The notes under the pieces: generated by a model | Database searches by the model: none | Seen by the model: only the letters and a program-made list of their open reading frames with translations | Told to the model about the DNA's origin: nothing | Program-made: the position numbers and the translations under genes | Shown here: in pieces, positions 1 through 7,482 of the stretch | Numbering within the stretch: position 1 is the first letter of the stretch | Layout of the letters: every line of letters starts with the position of its first letter | NCBI GenBank assembly: GCA_038063855.1 | Contig: JBBTUF010000001.1 | Span: 1-34,422 of the forward strand | Length of the DNA: 34,422 nucleotides | Direction of reading: 5' to 3' | Source of the DNA: JBBTUF01 sp038063855 | Lineage (GTDB): Bacteria > Patescibacteriota > Minisyncoccia > Ryanbacterales > GWA2-47-10b

Positions 1-48
1 TCCCTTTTAAGGAGATGGTCGCAGGTTCGATTCCTGCCGGGTGGACCA
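1..48 (+). tRNA. tRNA-Lys (UUU), 3' part, cut by window edge
   Basis: The anticodon loop CTTTTAA lies at 4-10 and gives anticodon TTT. The 3' half of the anticodon stem is at 11-15 and pairs with the bases seen at 1-3. A five-base variable loop follows, then a perfect T arm (GCAGG, loop TTCGATT, CCTGC) at 21-37, the acceptor strand at 38-44, discriminator A at 45 and an encoded CCA at 46-48. The D arm and 5' acceptor strand lie outside the window. Loop position 33 is T and 37 is A, as expected for tRNA-Lys. Confidence 0.9.
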
Positions 49-70
49 AGAACAGTACAGCAGACTATGC

Positions 71-213
71 AGTAGCTCAGTCGGTGGAGGCGAAGCGTCC
101 TGCGAATGCTTCGCCACTTTTAAGGAGATGGGCGAAAGACAAGCTATTGTCTTTCGCGGTCCACGATTCCTGCCCGCTTCGCTTGTGCTATAACGAGGCG
201 AGCCGTGTGGACA
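71..213 (+). other. Degenerate tRNA-Lys-like sequence with three inserted hairpins
   Basis: A D-arm-like stretch begins at about 73. The 15 bases at 117-131 are identical to 4-18 of the upstream tRNA-Lys, and a T-arm remnant (GATTCCTGCC) is at 165-174. Between these tRNA pieces sit three hairpins: 90-114 (7 bp), 132-157 (11 bp, four-base loop) and 176-203 (8 bp with one bulged base). No acceptor stem can be formed, and the anticodon stem is broken on its 5' side. It therefore looks like a decayed tRNA copy rather than a working tRNA. It could instead be a structured RNA or an attachment-site scar. Confidence 0.5.
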
Positions 214-281
214 GCATTAAATTATCTTGTTAATATTTACCTTGGAAAACCTTTCGAGTGGAAGCCGGAAAGGAGATGGCG

Positions 282-671
282 ATGAGGGCAAACGCGGATG
301 TATATAATAGCTTGAATGACTGTGCAAGCATTTTGCCAGCACAATTCGAATGCATCAATCGAGCTTCAAGCGACACAACACCGGAAAAACGTCTTATGAT
401 TGCAGTACTCACGAGCGCGATCCTTAGCTATTCCAGAGGACCAGAAGACAGGCATTTCATGGAGTCACACAGGTGGTTTTTTTCTGACGATGGCGCCGGT
501 TGGCTGTACTCCTTCAGAAACATCTGCGAAAGTTTGGGGTTTGATCCTGATTTTCTTCGGAAGGGTTTGCTCTGTTTCGAAGGCAAGTTCACGCACCGGT
601 CAATCCGGATTCGTTTTAAAACATGTGCAGTTCCAATGTATCTTGTGAGATCGCAAAAAAGAAACAGGTAG
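282..671 (+). CDS. Small conserved hypothetical protein
   Basis: The protein has 129 residues from ATG 282. That start is preferred because AAGGAG lies six bases upstream; GTG 258 and ATG 276 are in-frame alternatives. The middle and C-terminal part contains a pattern I recall from small hypothetical proteins of several phyla: a helix MIAVLTSAI, then WFFSDD, W-YSF, ICESLGFDPDFLR and GLL. The ICE-LGFDPD-LR stretch looks like a helix-turn-helix, but no function is established. There are no membrane segments. It is a single gene followed directly by a strong terminator, and its Shine-Dalgarno site contrasts with the leaderless gene downstream. Confidence 0.6.
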   Translation: MRANADVYNSLNDCASILPAQFECINRASSDTTPEKRLMIAVLTSAILSYSRGPEDRHFMESHRWFFSDDGAGWLYSFRNICESLGFDPDFLRKGLLCFEGKFTHRSIRIRFKTCAVPMYLVRSQKRNR

Positions 672-681
672 TCTTCGCCCA

Positions 682-711
682 AGAGCTCCTCACACAGGGG
701 CTCTTTTTTTT
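682..711 (+). terminator. Rho-independent terminator
   Basis: An 8 bp stem, AGAGCTCC with GGGGCTCT, has a seven-base loop and is followed by a run of eight T. It ends the hypothetical gene at 282-671. Confidence 0.9.
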
Positions 712-735
712 GTTGCCTCGTGCCATGCAATTTGA

Positions 736-741
736 TATTCT
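736..741 (+). promoter_or_regulatory. Extended -10 box of alr, leaderless arrangement
   Basis: TATTCT is preceded by TGA (extended -10 form) and lies exactly six bases before ATG 748. Transcription would start at or within a base or two of the start codon. No Shine-Dalgarno site is present. Confidence 0.55.
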
Positions 742-747
742 TGCCGC

Positions 748-1869
748 ATGGATCGAGCAGGCCTCAGAACGTGGATTGAGGTAGATACGCGCTTGTTGCG
801 CAAGAATTATCGTATTTTTCGTACGCTTATTCCTAAAAAAACTCGCCTCATGGCAGTTGTAAAATCAAACGCCTATGGCCATTCGCTAATTGATTTTTCG
901 CGATCTCTTGATCGGTTTGGCGCACAGTGGTTCGGTGTAGACTCGATTGTGGAGGCACGAAGTCTCCGTCGAGAAGGTATTCGAAAACCAATTCTTGTAC
1001 TTGGCTCGACATTGCCCGAATGGTATGTGGAAGCCGCACAAAATAATATTAGTGTTACAATTTCTAATTTCGAAAGTCTTGAAAGAGCGTTAAAACAAGG
1101 AACCGTCCGCAAACCACTAAAGGCGCATATCAAAATTGATACTGGAATGCACCGGCAAGGGTTTATGCCCAACGAAATTGAGCGCGTGCTCGGATATTTT
1201 AAAGAGAAGCAAAATTTTTTAATACTTGAGGGTATGTACACACATTTTGCGGCAGCTAAAAATCCTGCATTTCCTCGCGATACGCAAAAGCAGATTGACG
1301 AGTTCACACGCGTTGCAAGTCTGGTAGCAGAAGCCGGTTTTAAACCATTGCGCCACGCAGCTGCCACTTCTGGCACAATTCTTTTTTCATCAGCGCATTT
1401 CGATATGGTACGCATTGGTATCGGTATGTTTGGGCTTTGGCCAAGTCGTGAAGTGCGCGCATTTGCTGAGCGTCGTCTTGGGCTTGTGCCGGCGCTTACC
1501 TGGAAAACGGTTATTAGTGAGTTAAAAGATCTTCCCGCAGGGAGTGCTGTCGGGTATGATTTATCGGAAACGCTTCACAAGCCTTCTCGTGTGGCTATTT
1601 TACCGGTAGGATATTGGCATGGGTACCCACGCGTACTCTCAAGCATTGGGTATGTGATAATTCGTGGGAAGCGTGCAAAAGTAATTGGTCGTGTTTCTAT
1701 GGATATGCTGGTAGTTGATGTCTCGCGCATAAAAAAAGTGCGCATTCGCGATGAAGCGGTATTGTTAGGCCCCGGCATGTCAGCTGACGAACTTGCAGAT
1801 TTAACGGGTACGAGCAACTATGAAATTGTTACCCGTCTTAACCCTTTAATAAAAAGAATATATACTTAA
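748..1869 (+). CDS. alr: Alanine racemase
   Basis: This is a PLP enzyme that interconverts L- and D-alanine in the cytoplasm and supplies D-alanine for peptidoglycan. At 373 residues it has the usual family length. The PLP lysine is K39 in AVVKSNAYGH. The IKIDTGMHRQGF stretch of the N-terminal barrel, the tyrosine region VGYDLSET and the C-terminal IGRVSMDMLVVDVS motif are all present. The usual GYADGYPR is GYWHGYPR here, a small variation in an otherwise typical protein. The start follows the leaderless promoter at 736-741. The next gene begins three bases after the stop codon but has its own -10 box. Confidence 0.95.
   Translation: MDRAGLRTWIEVDTRLLRKNYRIFRTLIPKKTRLMAVVKSNAYGHSLIDFSRSLDRFGAQWFGVDSIVEARSLRREGIRKPILVLGSTLPEWYVEAAQNNISVTISNFESLERALKQGTVRKPLKAHIKIDTGMHRQGFMPNEIERVLGYFKEKQNFLILEGMYTHFAAAKNPAFPRDTQKQIDEFTRVASLVAEAGFKPLRHAAATSGTILFSSAHFDMVRIGIGMFGLWPSREVRAFAERRLGLVPALTWKTVISELKDLPAGSAVGYDLSETLHKPSRVAILPVGYWHGYPRVLSSIGYVIIRGKRAKVIGRVSMDMLVVDVSRIKKVRIRDEAVLLGPGMSADELADLTGTSNYEIVTRLNPLIKRIYT
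1861..1866 (+). promoter_or_regulatory. -10 box for the RNHCP gene, leaderless arrangement
   Basis: TATACT is followed by six bases and then ATG 1873. The box overlaps the last codons of alr, so the RNHCP gene can be transcribed on its own even though it abuts alr. Confidence 0.5.
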
Positions 1870-1872
1870 CAC

Positions 1873-2184
1873 ATGCCACAACCCGCAAAAAAATTTACGC
1901 GTGTTATTGAGAATTTTCGTTGTGAAAAATGCGGTCTTGAAGTAATTGGTGGTGGCTACACAAATCATTGTCCGCGATGTCTTTGGTCTAAACATGTTGA
2001 TCAAAACCCAGGCGACAGAGCCGCAGTCTGCGGTGGCGCCATGGAGCCCATTGGTGTTGAGATGAAAAGTGGGGAATATATCATTACGCATAAATGTAAG
2101 GCATGTGGTCTTGTGCGGCATATTACGTCGGCACCTACTGACAACATTGAGCGTATTATTGAGCTCTCGGCTCGTCCTGCATAA
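1873..2184 (+). CDS. RNHCP domain zinc-ribbon protein
   Basis: The 103-residue protein contains CEKCG, then the family signature TNHCPRCLWSKHVD, a third cysteine in AAVCGG and a C-terminal CKACG pair. These could bind one or two zinc ions. The RNHCP family is a small domain of unknown function. There is no signal peptide or membrane segment. It sits between alr and the ThiF-like gene, each with its own -10 box, so gene order does not suggest a function. Confidence 0.85.
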   Translation: MPQPAKKFTRVIENFRCEKCGLEVIGGGYTNHCPRCLWSKHVDQNPGDRAAVCGGAMEPIGVEMKSGEYIITHKCKACGLVRHITSAPTDNIERIIELSARPA

Positions 2185-2192
2185 ATTCTTGC

Positions 2193-2198
2193 TATACT
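2193..2198 (+). promoter_or_regulatory. Extended -10 box for the ThiF-like gene, leaderless arrangement
   Basis: TATACT is preceded by TGC (extended -10) and followed by six bases and ATG 2205. This is the same geometry as upstream of alr and the RNHCP gene. Confidence 0.55.
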
Positions 2199-2204
2199 TT
2201 ACAT

Positions 2205-3401
2205 ATGGATATTGCCGAATTTTTAAAACGCCCGGGCGGTGCGCACGATACCAAACCTATTATTTTTGATCTTTCTGTTGAAGCCGATCGCACACAGGTA
2301 ACGGTGCTTGCTTCAACGCATGCAATACAACACATATCCGATGACTACCTCGAGCAACTCAAAGAATATTTTCAAATTCAAAATCCATCAAAAGTATATA
2401 CACCAGAATTTCTCACACTTTTTGAAGCGTATATAAAAAATATTGAATCGCAAACTCCGCTGTGGCAACATGGTCGGTGGGCATATTTTCCGTGGAATTC
2501 CACAATAGTTCATGTTCTTGAAGATGACTCATTTCAGCAAGTTCGCACTGCACGAAATAAAAACTTGATTACCGCTGGTGAGCAGAGTAAGTATTATAAT
2601 GCCGTCATCGGTATCGCAGGTCAAAGTGTAGGGCATGCGGTTGTTATGGCCATTGTGCTCCAAGGTGGTGGCAAACATTGGCGTATTGCCGATCACGATG
2701 CTTTGGCACTTTCAAATACCAACAGAATCCGAGTAGGTGTTGATAACCTTGGGCTTCCAAAAACAGTTATGACCTCTCGGCAAATCTATCAAACGAATCC
2801 ATACGCAGTAGTCGAACTATTTGCAGACGGACTCAATAAAAAAAATATAGACGTATTTTTTACGGGGCAATCTGGCGGACCAAAGCTCGACATCATAATT
2901 GATGAAATCGACAATCTCGCCGTAAAATATCTCATTCGCGAGCAGGCTAAAAAAAACAAACTGGCGGTAGTTATGGCCGCCGATAACGGCGACAACGCCG
3001 TGATTGATATCGAACGATATGATCTTGATCAAAATACACCATTTTTCCACGGTCGCATGGGCGAGGTAAATTATGAGATGCTTGCCGGGCTCGATAAATT
3101 TGGCATTGGTAAAATGATAACCAAGCATGTAGGTCCCAAAAATGTAACCGAACGCATGCAACAATCACTCGTGGAAGTGGGCAAAACTATTGTTTCCTGG
3201 CCACAGCTGGGTGGTGCGGCTCTCGTTAACGGCGCGGCGGTCGCATATTGCGTACGAAAAATTTTAAATGGCCAACCACTTGAAAATAACCGCGTGCTTA
3301 TTTCGCTCGATGAAAAATTAATCCCCGACTACAACTCGCCCGAACAAATTGAAAAACGTACGCGCATTGCCGACGATTTCCGTAAAATGTTTGGATTATA
3401 A
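2205..3401 (+). CDS. ThiF/E1-like adenylyltransferase (UBA/ThiF family)
   Basis: The protein has 398 residues. About 130 N-terminal residues of unknown role precede a Rossmann ThiF domain. That domain shows the glycine loop GIAGQSVG (about 136-143), the acidic turn IADHD, the SNTNRIR arginine segment, LPKT with a conserved lysine, and IIDEIDN (about 231-237), which matches the catalytic aspartate region of E1/MoeB proteins. Members of this superfamily adenylate a carboxyl group. No CxxC zinc pairs are visible. It may correspond to the ThiF half of Rv1355c-type proteins, in which a ThiF domain is joined to a nitroreductase; a separate nitroreductase-like gene occurs at 12154. It lies upstream of an aromatic amino acid lyase/ligase pair. 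The substrate is unknown. Confidence 0.8.
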   Translation: MDIAEFLKRPGGAHDTKPIIFDLSVEADRTQVTVLASTHAIQHISDDYLEQLKEYFQIQNPSKVYTPEFLTLFEAYIKNIESQTPLWQHGRWAYFPWNSTIVHVLEDDSFQQVRTARNKNLITAGEQSKYYNAVIGIAGQSVGHAVVMAIVLQGGGKHWRIADHDALALSNTNRIRVGVDNLGLPKTVMTSRQIYQTNPYAVVELFADGLNKKNIDVFFTGQSGGPKLDIIIDEIDNLAVKYLIREQAKKNKLAVVMAADNGDNAVIDIERYDLDQNTPFFHGRMGEVNYEMLAGLDKFGIGKMITKHVGPKNVTERMQQSLVEVGKTIVSWPQLGGAALVNGAAVAYCVRKILNGQPLENNRVLISLDEKLIPDYNSPEQIEKRTRIADDFRKMFGL

Positions 3402-3431
3402 ATACAACTACCATCAATTCCCACAGTCTGA

Positions 3432-3437
3432 TATACT
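3432..3437 (+). promoter_or_regulatory. Extended -10 box for the lyase-ligase pair
   Basis: TATACT is preceded by TGA. The start codon ATG 3464 lies 26 bases downstream, which implies a short leader of about 20 bases without a clear Shine-Dalgarno site. Confidence 0.45.
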
Positions 3438-3463
3438 AAACACATACATATCCGTAATTGATT

Positions 3464-5011
3464 ATGTCAAAAAAGATTGTACTCGATGGCAAGAGCTTAA
3501 AAATTGAAGACATTGTTGCAATTGTACGCGACACTAGCGTTTCGGTTGAGGTTTCCGAAAGTGCTTTTTTATTGTGTAAAAAAACTGAAGACTATCTTCA
3601 CAGCTCACTCAACGGTAAAATAATTTATGGAATTAATACGGGTTTTGGCCCTATGGCAACGCATGTAATCAACGGCGGCCAGCTTGAACAACTTCAAGAG
3701 AATCTTATCCGAAGCCATGCGGTGGGCATGGGGGAGGCAATTTCAAACGATTATGTACTCGCGGCAATGGTGGTACGCCTCAACACCCTTGCTCGAGGAT
3801 ATTCAGGAGTGTCGCGCGAACTTCTCGAGCGCTTACAATTTTTTATCAACAACCGAATTCTTCCGATTGTTCCCGAGCACGGCGCAGTTGGCACCAGCGG
3901 TGACCTCGTACAACTTGCTCACATTGCGCTCGCACTTCTCGGCAAAGGCGATGTTGTGTATAAAAATGTGCGCCAACCAGTATCAAAAGTACTCGCAACG
4001 CTGTCACAGCCGACGACATACAAACTAAAAATCAAAGAAGGCTTAGCGCTCATCAATGGCACCTCAATGATGTCAGGTATTGCGGCACTCGAAGTTACGC
4101 GTGCTGAAAATCTTTTACAAATCTCTGTACAAAATGGCGCGATGGCCATGGAAATGGTTCATGCGTTTGCCGATGGTGTCGCGGTGGAGCTTCACAATCT
4201 TCGTGCACATCGCGGGCAGGGGATAATTGCGAGCCGCCTTCGTGAAATCTTCGCTTCCTCAAAACTTCTCCGAAGTAGAAAAGTACTCCAAGGGGGTGAT
4301 GCTTTTGATGAAGAAGTTCATAAGCTGCCTGAAAGTGTGCAAGAAATTTATTCACTGCGGTGCATTCCGCAAATTTTAGGACCCGTGCATGATGCAATAG
4401 AAACTGCCGAAAATATTATTGGTGTTGAAATCAATTCGGTGACCGACAATCCAATCATCGATGTGGAGAGTGATTATATTTATCATGGCGGCAATTTTCA
4501 TGGTGACTATATTGCGTACGCCATAGATCAGTTAAAGATGACCATCGTGAAGCTAACAATTCTGTCCGAACGGCGCATTAACTTTTTCCTCAATGAAAAT
4601 ATAAACAAGCATTTTCCACCATTTATGAATCTTGTTCAGCCAGGTCTTACGCTTGGCCTTCAGGCGTTACAATTTGTAGCAACCTCAACCACAGCCGACA
4701 ATCAAACATTGGCATACCCACATTACGCGCATTCAATTCCAACCAATGGCGACAACCAAGATGTTGTGAGTATGGGCACCGATGCAGTGTTGTTTGCCGC
4801 AAAAGTTATTCAAAACGCATATATCGTGCTTGCGATAGAACTTATAACACTCGGGCAGGCGGTAGATTTTTGCGATGAGCGTGATCAATTATCAAAACAA
4901 TCTCTCGCATTGTATAATACTCTTCGCGAAGTTTTACCAGCAATAAAAGAAGATCGGGTATTAGTGTATGAGCTTCCAAAAGTGGTAGAAATATTACAAA
5001 AAGTAATGTAA
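3464..5011 (+). CDS. MIO-type aromatic amino acid ammonia-lyase or 2,3-aminomutase
   Basis: The protein has 515 residues from ATG 3464 and belongs to the HAL/PAL/TAL family. These enzymes eliminate ammonia from, or move the amino group of, an aromatic amino acid using a self-made MIO cofactor. Visible motifs are the catalytic tyrosine loop YGINTGFG (55-62), NLIRSHAVG (80-88), the MIO loop AVGTSGDL (141-148), INGTSMMSG, TDNP, GGNFHGD and NGDNQDVVSMGT. The last motif resembles tyrosine lyases and tyrosine aminomutases more than histidine lyases, which usually have QEDHVSM. The MIO tripeptide is Thr-Ser-Gly rather than the common Ala-Ser-Gly. No other hut genes are nearby. It is co-transcribed with the ligase that starts two bases after its stop. 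The substrate is inferred to be tyrosine-like. Confidence 0.85.
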   Translation: MSKKIVLDGKSLKIEDIVAIVRDTSVSVEVSESAFLLCKKTEDYLHSSLNGKIIYGINTGFGPMATHVINGGQLEQLQENLIRSHAVGMGEAISNDYVLAAMVVRLNTLARGYSGVSRELLERLQFFINNRILPIVPEHGAVGTSGDLVQLAHIALALLGKGDVVYKNVRQPVSKVLATLSQPTTYKLKIKEGLALINGTSMMSGIAALEVTRAENLLQISVQNGAMAMEMVHAFADGVAVELHNLRAHRGQGIIASRLREIFASSKLLRSRKVLQGGDAFDEEVHKLPESVQEIYSLRCIPQILGPVHDAIETAENIIGVEINSVTDNPIIDVESDYIYHGGNFHGDYIAYAIDQLKMTIVKLTILSERRINFFLNENINKHFPPFMNLVQPGLTLGLQALQFVATSTTADNQTLAYPHYAHSIPTNGDNQDVVSMGTDAVLFAAKVIQNAYIVLAIELITLGQAVDFCDERDQLSKQSLALYNTLREVLPAIKEDRVLVYELPKVVEILQKVM

Positions 5012-5012
5012 C

Positions 5013-6584
5013 ATGAAAAACCCCAAGGATGTTCTTGCGGCGTTTGACTTTAGTAAAAAGACCGAGTGGGTTGGAGATTTTTTAAAATTTGATATTCGCA
5101 CTCTCGAGCATCTTCTTACAACAAAGCCCGAATCTTTTTGGCTTCAAGAGGGTGAGTGGCGCGCGCTCAAGTTATTTCACCAAGCCGCCATTCGAGTGCC
5201 CGCGTACAAAGATTTTTTAGCGCGTCACAAAATACGACCCAATTCTATTTGCACCATCAAAGATTTCACCCAAGTTCCACCAACCGACAAGAAAAACTAT
5301 ATCAATGCCTATCCACTTGAAAAGCGCTGTTGGGATGGTAATCTTTCTCGCCTTAATTTACTTGCCATAAGCTCGGGTACCACCGGCGAGCCAAAGTTTT
5401 GGCCACGGGGAAATTATCAAGAATTTGAAGCGGGAATAATTCACGAGCTTATCTATCGCAATAGTTTTGATATTGAAAAATATCGAACACTACTGATAAT
5501 CGGCTTTCCAATGGGCGTGTATGTATCGGGTGTGGCGACGCTGTTTCCAAGCCTGTTGGTTGCAAGCAAAAATTATAATATGTCGATCGTAAGTCCAGGC
5601 AACAACAAGGCCGAGGTACTTCGTGCTGTACAAAACTTACAAAAAGATTTTGAGCAAATTATTTTAGTAGGCCACCCATTTTTTATAAAAGACGTCGTTG
5701 AGACGGGTCGGACACAGGGCATTCACTGGTCGCAAAAACGTCTACACATGATGTTTTGTAGCGAAGGGTTCAACGAAACCTGGCGCCGCTATGTGATTGC
5801 GGAGACCGGCCAACGTTTTGGCCTTCGTAGCACGGTAAGCACCTATGGATCGAGCGAACTTTTATTAATGGCGCACGAAACCCCGCTTTCTATTTATGTG
5901 CGAAGCCTCATGGATAAACATGCAAAATTCAAAGAACAACTCATATCAACATCATGGATACCGAGTGTATTTCAATACAATCCCGTTATGCGGTACATTC
6001 AGCAAGCAGGAAGCGATCTCATATTTACCTCACCGAGTGGCCTGCCATTAATTCGATACAACTTGCACGATGGTGGTAGTATCATGACGTTTCAAAATAT
6101 TCGCGCAACACTTGATCTGCAACACTCTTCATGGCAACGCGAGCTCCATGCCGATTCAAAATCAAATGCACTATGGCAATTGCCGTTTGTGATGCTTGGA
6201 AGCCGAACTGATCAGACAGTAATATTTTATGCGGCAAACATTTACCCCGAGCATATCCATTTGGCACTTAATTACGGCCCGTACTTGAAAAAACTCACGG
6301 GTAAATTTACCATGCACAAGCACTATCTCAAAAACCTCGATGAGTTTTTAGAAATAAATGTTGAACTCAAACCCAACATGCTTGCGAGTAAACTACTTGC
6401 AAAGTCGATTGAATCACATGTTGTACAAAGACTGCGCGAAATAAACTTAGAATATCTCGACATGTCGACAAAATTTGCTCACAAAAAAAACATTCGCCCC
6501 GTCATAAAACTCTGGCCCTATCAACATGAAAAACATTTCAAGGCAGGCCTTAAACCGAAATATATCATTACATCAATGAAATAA
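5013..6584 (+). CDS. PaaK-like AMP-forming acyl ligase (ANL superfamily)
   Basis: The protein has 523 residues. ANL enzymes activate a carboxylic acid as its adenylate and usually pass it to CoA. The phosphate-binding loop is SSGTTGEPK (120-128). Later come STYGSSELL, which fits the aromatic/acid A5 motif, and LPLIRYNLHDGG, which fits the A7 region near the ribose-binding aspartate. The C-terminal lid is less conserved, and the sequence is long for PaaK (about 430 residues). It starts one base after the upstream stop, so it very probably acts on the product of the MIO enzyme, for example a cinnamate-type acid or a beta-amino acid. That substrate is inferred. It ends tail to tail with the BtpA gene, 11 bases away. 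Confidence 0.75.
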   Translation: MKNPKDVLAAFDFSKKTEWVGDFLKFDIRTLEHLLTTKPESFWLQEGEWRALKLFHQAAIRVPAYKDFLARHKIRPNSICTIKDFTQVPPTDKKNYINAYPLEKRCWDGNLSRLNLLAISSGTTGEPKFWPRGNYQEFEAGIIHELIYRNSFDIEKYRTLLIIGFPMGVYVSGVATLFPSLLVASKNYNMSIVSPGNNKAEVLRAVQNLQKDFEQIILVGHPFFIKDVVETGRTQGIHWSQKRLHMMFCSEGFNETWRRYVIAETGQRFGLRSTVSTYGSSELLLMAHETPLSIYVRSLMDKHAKFKEQLISTSWIPSVFQYNPVMRYIQQAGSDLIFTSPSGLPLIRYNLHDGGSIMTFQNIRATLDLQHSSWQRELHADSKSNALWQLPFVMLGSRTDQTVIFYAANIYPEHIHLALNYGPYLKKLTGKFTMHKHYLKNLDEFLEINVELKPNMLASKLLAKSIESHVVQRLREINLEYLDMSTKFAHKKNIRPVIKLWPYQHEKHFKAGLKPKYIITSMK

Positions 6585-6595
6585 TAAGGGTCTTT

Positions 6596-7405
6596 CTATT
6601 TCGCTTTTATAGATTTAATAAAAGCTTTTGCCTTATTTATATCGATGCGCTGTTGATAAGATTTAATATTGTGTTTATGAAACGCGCCCCCGTCTTTTTT
6701 CAGAGATGTACTTACAATAACGCCATTCGCGTAATGCAAGAGTCGACTAATATTCATCACGTCAGCTCCACTGCCTACAATAATCGCAGTTGATGGAAAT
6801 GCTTTACGAACCATTTCTAGCTCTTTCAATATGGGCGCATCACCAGTCCAACGCCCAGTCACTATAAGAGCGCTGGATTTAAATTTTACTGCGCGGCGCG
6901 CAGATTCAATAAGGTTATGGTGTGAAAATAGTTTTGCATGCTTAACATGGATATCTGAAAAAATGAGAATATTTTCAGCTCCTATGGAGCGCTTATATTT
7001 CAAAACTTCCGATGGGTTACCTTTGATTACTCCGTATGCCGTTTTTACAGTATCTACAAAGACAGGGATACGCACGAAGTCTGCTCTAACAATTTTTGCT
7101 ATGGATAGCGCTGACTTATAGTCATTCCAAAGAACACTAATGCCAAGTTTTATCTTTAAAGATGCCTTGACGTGTTGTGCGATAACAGTCATTGCAGAAA
7201 TAGTTGCCGGGTCTGTGAATTCCTTGTGTGGGATATCGTAATTATTTTCAATTATTACAGCATCAAAACCAGCTCGTTGGAAAGCTATAGCATCAGCTAA
7301 CGCATTTTTTGTAGCAATATTAAGCCCTGGGAATCCTGCGTATCCGGGCAGTGGTGGAAGGTGTACTGCACCTATAGTCAATATATTTTTTAGTTTATCT
7401 CGCAT
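6596..7405 (-). CDS. BtpA family TIM-barrel protein
   Basis: The 269-residue protein opens with IGAVHLPPLPGYAGFPG, the signature of the BtpA family, followed by barrel-strand patterns such as AVIIENNYD, FVRIPVF, ALIVTGRWTG and AIIVGSGAD. The last two match phosphate-binding loops at the end of TIM barrels. Cyanobacterial BtpA was linked to photosystem I stability, but the family is wide and its chemistry is unknown. A phosphoribosyl-type ligand would suit the neighbouring TrpD, though this is only inferred. A -10 like box, TATGCT, sits at 7414-7419 eight bases before the ATG. A terminator separates it from trpD, so it is probably transcribed alone. Confidence 0.8.
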   Translation of the reverse strand: MRDKLKNILTIGAVHLPPLPGYAGFPGLNIATKNALADAIAFQRAGFDAVIIENNYDIPHKEFTDPATISAMTVIAQHVKASLKIKLGISVLWNDYKSALSIAKIVRADFVRIPVFVDTVKTAYGVIKGNPSEVLKYKRSIGAENILIFSDIHVKHAKLFSHHNLIESARRAVKFKSSALIVTGRWTGDAPILKELEMVRKAFPSTAIIVGSGADVMNISRLLHYANGVIVSTSLKKDGGAFHKHNIKSYQQRIDINKAKAFIKSIKAK

Positions 7406-7429
7406 TTCTATGTAGCATAATATATCGTA

Positions 7430-7470
7430 TTTAAATAAAAAAAGCGAGCCAAAGAAATAAGCTCGCTTTT
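7430..7470 (-). terminator. Terminator of the trpG/trpD operon
   Basis: On the minus strand AAAAGCGAGC pairs with GCTCGCTTTT across an 11-base loop, followed by seven T and then an AT-rich stretch. It lies 13 bases after the trpD stop. The stem is nearly symmetric, so it could also act on plus-strand transcripts. Confidence 0.8.
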
Positions 7471-7482
7471 GGAATTTCCATT

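Noticed and set aside
15..233. 72-residue frame across the tRNA region
   Set aside because: It is made of tRNA sequence and hairpins, has no ribosome site, and its sequence follows the RNA structure rather than coding constraints.
873..1415. 180-residue frame antisense to alr
   Set aside because: It lies wholly inside a well-supported gene and has no ribosome site or recognisable domain.
3464..5011. Histidine utilisation (hut) locus
   Set aside because: No hutU, hutI or hutG gene is nearby, and the NQDVVSMG motif fits tyrosine-type enzymes better. The neighbours are an acyl ligase and a ThiF-like protein.
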